DNA of 64,000 nucleotides from Tigriopus japonicus (Eukaryota; Arthropoda; Copepoda; Harpacticoida; Harpacticidae). Position numbers and translations under genes: made by a program. Below are positions 58,798 through 64,000 of the stretch, piece by piece. The notes below the pieces were generated by a model that was given only the letters and a program-made list of their open reading frames with translations, searched no databases and was not told where the DNA came from. Position 1 is the stretch's first letter; every line of letters begins with the position of its first letter. Location of the stretch: contig CM021319.1 in assembly GCA_010645155.1 (NCBI GenBank), positions 1,078,939 to 1,142,938 of the forward strand, read 5' to 3'.

Positions 58798-61700
58798 ACT
58801 AGTTTAGGGGCCTCCCTCTTCTTCTTCTTGGTCCTCTACTTCTCCTTCTGTTTTGGTCATGTCCTGAACTCGAACCTGAAACCCAGAGTGGAACACCACC
58901 TTGGAACCGTGTTTGCAATCCTCCCGCGTCGTGTCTCGCCTCGTCGCCGTTTTTGGTTGATTTCTTGACGCAAACTGGAAGTTTACAGCTCTTGAAATCA
59001 GCACGATGCGTGGATGAAGCTTGGGCTAAGAACCGGCAAATTTGCGCATGCCAATCATGTAATGGCCACTCTTGTCAGCCCTGACAGGTTCATGACCAAT
59101 GGGCTAGATATTGAACTGACCACTGGGCAGCAACGAAATCAGGTCAAATTCCAAATCTGGGGAGGTGAAAATACGCACTTGCAAGGGTTTGGGATTTGGG
59201 AATATTCTCAAATGCCCGAAAAGTATGTTGCCAATGTTAGCCAAAGTGCTAATTGTATGAATTGTTTATGTACAGACCACGGATTTACTCTAATAAGATC
59301 AGCTCCCAGATGAACGTGAGCATCATATTTTAAACTGGAAAGTAAATGGAGATGGCCAATCATTGCGAAAATAAAGCCAATTGTTCGATCCTCTTGGCAA
59401 ATCCAATCTCTTTGAAACGATCAGACTCGCCAAATTGAACGGGTTGTCTCAAAAGTTCAAATGTTCAAATGCTAGCCAATTAGGCCAACGTTTCCTTGCG
59501 TCTTGAGACACTCGGTTCTGAGGAGGTTAGCATCCAGTTTGTGAGGCAAGTAGCACTTTTGATTATGCCTCAATGAATGAAGATACCCAAGATTGGTTTG
59601 CCCCCCCTTCCTTTCCTTCTCCCCTTTCGCGTTTGGACTTAGTTTGGGCTCTTCTTTGAGGGCCCCCAAATATTTCCTCGCTGGTCAGACAATGCATTAA
59701 TAAACATCAACGTACGCACACAAGATCGAAATCGCATCGCTCCATACACAAGCACACATTTCTATGACGATGCGTGATGGTCAGTCGTTTCAGACTTGCA
59801 TCTCCCGCCGACTTGAGAATATGTAGAACTGAGAGAGCGAGAGAGCTTTGAAAAGAAATGAGTATGATTAGAATTAGGTTCGCTCTGGCAAACCTTTCAA
59901 GGTTAGAAGGCTAGACACACATCAAGTTTTCCCTTTTGCAATTCAGACTGGCTTGCTTGATTTAGCTTGGTTTTTCTCCTTGTTCCTTCCTCGAATAGAA
60001 GCCAGACTGAAAAGGGCAAGACAGCAAAAAGGCTTCATTTCATGAAGTCATATTTAATCGCTGGTTTTTTATCTCGCGATAGTCAGTTCCTCCGTCTGCT
60101 TGGCCGACTCTCTAGGACCCGGGGAAAAAGTGAAACCTTGGCAGTCCTCCCCTTAAAACTGCGCCAGTCCTTTGGCCTATCAAAACCGGATGAATAATTG
60201 AGCCATTGATTCAAACGCTCAAGAGTGCCGTGTGGTAGCATTAGTTTTAATCATGGCCATCGTCCAGACGATCAGCGGGAAGCAGAAAATTGGCCTATTC
60301 ATCTGGAACTGTCTAGTCGCTTTGAGCATCGAAATCACCCCGTCTCATCCAATGAGGTGTGATCCGTCATTTCTGGAAGGGTTAATCAAGTTTCAAGCAT
60401 GACCAACGCATTCGATCACAACGTACGGAAGTCCTCGAATCAAGGCCTACTAGTACTATTCACACATTGGAAATACAGAGACACACAATAAAACGGAAAA
60501 GAATGCACTGGCTTTGACAGAAGTCATGCAAAATACAACAAACACGACAAAAGGAACAATATTGCATGGAATTCAATGTCAAGTGGGTGGTGTGAACACA
60601 AATGCACGCATGCACAGAAACTGTACATGTACTGTACTGTACACTCATACACGGAGCATACATAAATCGTGGTTGGATTGACTTGATCAGAGTTCGTGGC
60701 TGGATGTCATTGACAACCCACCCTTGTCATTTTTTGTGCCTCTTTTAATGCCAACCGCCTGGGGAGTGGGAAATAGGCGAATGAGACGACAATACTGCAA
60801 TCCTGCAAAATGTCAGTGGGTGTAACGACTATTACTTTGTTATGCTGCACTCAAAGTAGGTCAATGCAATTGAGATCAATCAGACTGGGCCTCCTGGAAA
60901 GAAAGTCGGCAGAGGATCCTTAGGCCCACGAATGGTTTGCATCATTTGATGTAGTTTTAGAACAATACCAAGAACAAAAAACTTAAATTCAATCTTTTAG
61001 CCTTGTTGAAGAAAACTAGTTTTATGTTGAAAAACAAAGCAAATTTTTACTCTCGTCCCTATTTGATGGCATAATTTAAACACAGACTTAACCGTTCCTC
61101 ACTCATATTATGAAAATCACGCCATTCTTCTCAAACCCTCGCAATAGCTTGCATTTTGGCTCACAGGTTGCTCAAAGATAAAGGGCACGCCAGATCTCGT
61201 AATAAAATTACAAATTTTTGGGTAGGCTTTGGTTTGAAACTTTAATGTCAATAGTAGAATAAGAGGAAGTTCTAAGAATTCCAATGAAGAAAATAGCAAA
61301 TAGAAAAATGTAATAGAAAAAAATTGAAAAATGAAGGAGAAAATAGCCTTGGTAAGCCAAATTGATAATGCTCAGTTATTAAAAAAACACTTGGAAAACA
61401 AATGCCATTTTGGCCCAAGTAAGAAAATCCTTGTCTTAATACCAGTAGGAACAATCGTGTGGGATCACAATACAAATCGACATCGTATTGAAGGATGAGC
61501 CTAAGATATCAGTTGGACTTACACAAGCAACTAATTTTATGCTCAAGCATGAGAAGATCTTCCATGTGTTAGATGCACAAACTCAATTGAAATTTTTTGT
61601 CTGCGACTTCGAAATTTATCAAAAAAAGTTGCTCATGTAAGTCCACCATGAAAAAAGTAAAGATTAATGAAATGGAAAAAAGAACAAATAACGAGTACTT

Positions 61701-62111
61701 TTCGAATGTTTTAGTGGTTACAATTACGGCATTTTTGAAATGTAAGGACATCATCGTTGCTTTTTCCAAAAAGGAACGAACCATCGTTACTAATAATTTT
61801 GTTACAACTGCCAGGGAAAAAGATAAGATAAGCAATTCTAAAACAGATGTTGTATCATTTGCTTTCTTATGGGTCTATAGATCTAAGTAAGCATTAAAAA
61901 CTTCAAGAACTATTTTTGTTAACAGCACGAATGAAAAGTTAAAACAAGATTTAGAAAACGGCGTGCACGTGAATTCAGAAATCAATGAAGTACTGTTTTC
62001 ATGTTAGTTGGACATATACTCCAAAAATACTCTTAAAAGAATAACTTTTTGGTCAAAAGAACATGACTAGACCATTTTGATGCGAATTTGACATGCATTT
62101 ATTTTTGCACC
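58798..62111. other. Non-coding, no feature recognised
   Basis: No gene could be supported. The 99-aa frame at 59014-59313 and the overlapping antisense frames at 61569-61890 lack motifs. From about 60940 onward the sequence is markedly more AT-rich than 40-60 kb. Confidence 0.4.
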
Positions 62112-62501
62112 TACAGGGTCGGCGGTCTAAGTGTAGATTTTGGGATTTTTAGTACATAACCCGTGCCCGCTTTAGGTCTGATTGAGGCTCATGGACTTCC
62201 TTTTTTGCCCATCCTTAAAAGTGAGACATGTTGGGATACCAAAGAGTCTATTCCAACCCAAAATTCTGCCCTCCTCCCCTTGAGATACAAATGTAAGGCA
62301 CTGTGCCAACTGTTTCAATTATTTCATCATTGTCATGATCTCGTATATGCCCAAGGGTTTCAACAAGGATATGCTTAAAATAATTTCTCTTCATTCCTTA
62401 ATAGTTCGGGATTGTTAAACTGCAAATTTGAAAAACACTATCAAAAACCACAATGCTTATGACGTTATTAAGGGGTCTACACTTGGGCCGCCGACCCTGT
62501 A
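62112..62501. mobile_element. Mariner-like MITE, 386 bp, TA duplication
   Basis: The element 62114-62499 begins CAGGGTCGGCGGTCTAAGTG and ends with the inverted counterpart (CACTTGGGCCGCCGACCCTG), each flanked by TA (62112-62113 and 62500-62501). The inverted repeats are ~25 bp with two or three mismatches. TA flanks and CAG termini fit the Tc1/mariner group. The 71-aa frame inside (62163-62378) shows no transposase motif, so the element is non-autonomous. Confidence 0.8.
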
Positions 62502-62734
62502 TATAAGCGTGTTCTTAAGTATCCAATCCTTTTTAGTTGGTTCCAGTTCATCAGGGATCTGCAACCATTGGGGCTGCCCCGACAGGTGTTTGTTTCGGCC
62601 CAGAACCTTTTAAAAATAATAAATGATGGGCTTCAAACTACCCACAGTTTCTAATTGTGAAACCTTCATGATTAAAGAGGACAAAAACACTGAAATATTT
62701 TACGAAATCGAAGCTTTTATCGCCTGCAATTTGC

Positions 62735-62905
62735 CAAACTAGACATTTTTTGGCAAAAATTTCATATTTCTAGCCAAAATTGATTTAGTAATTTGACAAA
62801 ACGTGACAATTTTTGTCCAAAAATTTTCAACAACTTTCTTCAAAAAATATTACAACTTTCTGGGAAAAAATCTGCCACTTTTCGGTGAAAATAGCAACTT
62901 TGAAT
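62735..62905. repeat. Degenerate ~25-30-bp tandem motif
   Basis: Variants of ACTTTCTGGGAAAAAATC recur (ACATTTTTTGGCAAAAATTT, ACAATTTTTGTCCAAAAATT, ACTTTCTTCAAAAAATATTA, ACTTTTCGGTGAAAATAGCA) at roughly 25-35-bp spacing. The pattern is degenerate, so the array boundaries are approximate. Confidence 0.5.
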
Positions 62906-64000
62906 GAGCTCAACATAAAATTTTCTTAATAGGGAATCAAAGCACTTTCTTACCATCATGTGTTTATCTCTGAAATAACTTTCAATTTTTGTTTGTTCCA
63001 ATCTTTGTTATCATATTTGCTCGAGCAACTTTTTGAATGTTTTCAAATCCAAAATGATTTGACATCTTCAAAGTTTTGACTTTTTTCCTGGTGTTCTAGT
63101 CCAATTTGCCACAAAAACCAGAGTCTGTCCTCCATGCTAATTACTTGGAGTCAAGAAAGAGAGCCAGAAAAACCATATGCCAAATATTTTCCGGATGCAA
63201 GGTTATTGACAGGTTTGTGGTCTCAACATCCAGATGAACAAAAAGATTAGGGCACTTTTCTGCTTGTGACTACCGGCTTGTACCTATTTTCTAATAAATA
63301 CCCAGATCTTCCTGCTAATTATGCGTGGATAGAGACATGTCATTTAAGACAATTACCTTTGAAAATAGACCCTTTGCGATGAACTAATGATCTTGTAGTG
63401 TAAATACTTGGAACGTATTAACTCACGAGTGTATGAAAAGAGCATATGAAGAGTGGAACTTTGGAATAACTGAAAAAGACGATTAACGATTGTGTGAACT
63501 CTGCTGAAGGATTACTTATCGACACGTCTCCTATCAATGGCATCTAGAGGGCGCTCAGTCATTAAGCTGGAGTCGCGAAGTCGGCCAAAAGCGATTCTCC
63601 CGTCCTCTATGGTCGAAAATCTGATACTGGCTTTCATCACAAGAGTTGCCTTTGGATGGCTGACAAGTGAATACATACAAGGTGCTCGTGATACCTGAAA
63701 CAACGGAAATTCTGCGCTTATAACATACGGTTTGACAATCGGTAAGTGCCTTTTTGGCGTGCATTAGTACGCCTGACAATCCTTTCCCGATTATTTATTG
63801 ACCTCTCAGGGCTTGTTATAAGCTTCTCCCTTGATAGTAGCCGTACAGTTGCCCTGTTTATCTTTGTTTACATGACAAAATACATGTTGCGCCCTCATAT
63901 GATTCTTAAGTCTTAATGCCTTCATGCAAGCAATGGAGTTTGACGACTCGCTTCACACAGCATGTCAAGTTTCAAACCTGCTTTTTAGCTGATATGCGCA
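62906..64000. other. Non-coding, no feature recognised
   Basis: No exon or repeat was supported. The overlapping minus-strand frames at 63512-63779 lack motifs. Confidence 0.4.

Noticed and set aside
59014..59313. 99-aa ORF
   Set aside because: Protein-like in places but with no motif, no start context and no neighbouring exon.
1..64000. tRNA and rRNA genes
   Set aside because: Scanned by eye for B-box-like GGTTCGAATCC and cloverleaf context and found none; a tRNAscan run would be decisive.

Overview
The window is animal nuclear DNA. Genes are split by GT-AG introns, many only 50-100 bp and some of several kb, and there are metazoan extracellular modules (Kazal, thyroglobulin-1, PAN/apple, TSP1, EGF, LDLR class A and B, Ly6), a class-B-type seven-helix receptor, CR1/Jockey-like LINE fragments and many short inverted-repeat transposons. 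Gene size, base composition and a SMOC/Pentagone-type protein with two EC domains suggest an arthropod, perhaps a crustacean such as a copepod. The species-level guess is inference.

Layout: 0.5-6.3 kb holds the 5' part of a minus-strand type II membrane protein with an LDLR-type beta-propeller, EGF and LDLa. It runs off the left edge and is bracketed by two oppositely oriented, 5'-truncated LINE copies. 6.3-11.1 kb is gene-poor, with two arrays of the same 36-bp minisatellite flanking a piggyBac-like MITE. 12.0-18.5 kb (+) is an 11-exon SMOC/Pentagone-like gene (600 aa). 18.8-29.8 kb (-) is an 11-exon, 911-aa seven-helix receptor with four PAN/apple domains, TSP1 and EGF but no visible GAIN/GPS. 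Its 6.2-kb intron 9 carries a 2.7-kb inverted-repeat element, a dispersed repeat and a complete two-exon gene on the opposite strand. 30.5-32.3 kb (+) is a secreted Ly6/three-finger-like protein, divergent from the receptor. 33.5-40.8 kb (-) is a 987-aa secreted Pro/Thr-rich protein in two exons.

40.9-64 kb is mostly non-coding: it has hAT-like and mariner-like MITEs, a 47-bp palindrome, microsatellites and three weak candidate exons.

All exon joins given were checked by splice-site dinucleotides and reading-frame phase. The genes share a theme of secreted or cell-surface proteins. There is no operon-like organisation. The receptor and SMOC genes are tail to tail (271 bp between stop codons), and the receptor and Ly6 genes are head to head (661 bp between start codons).
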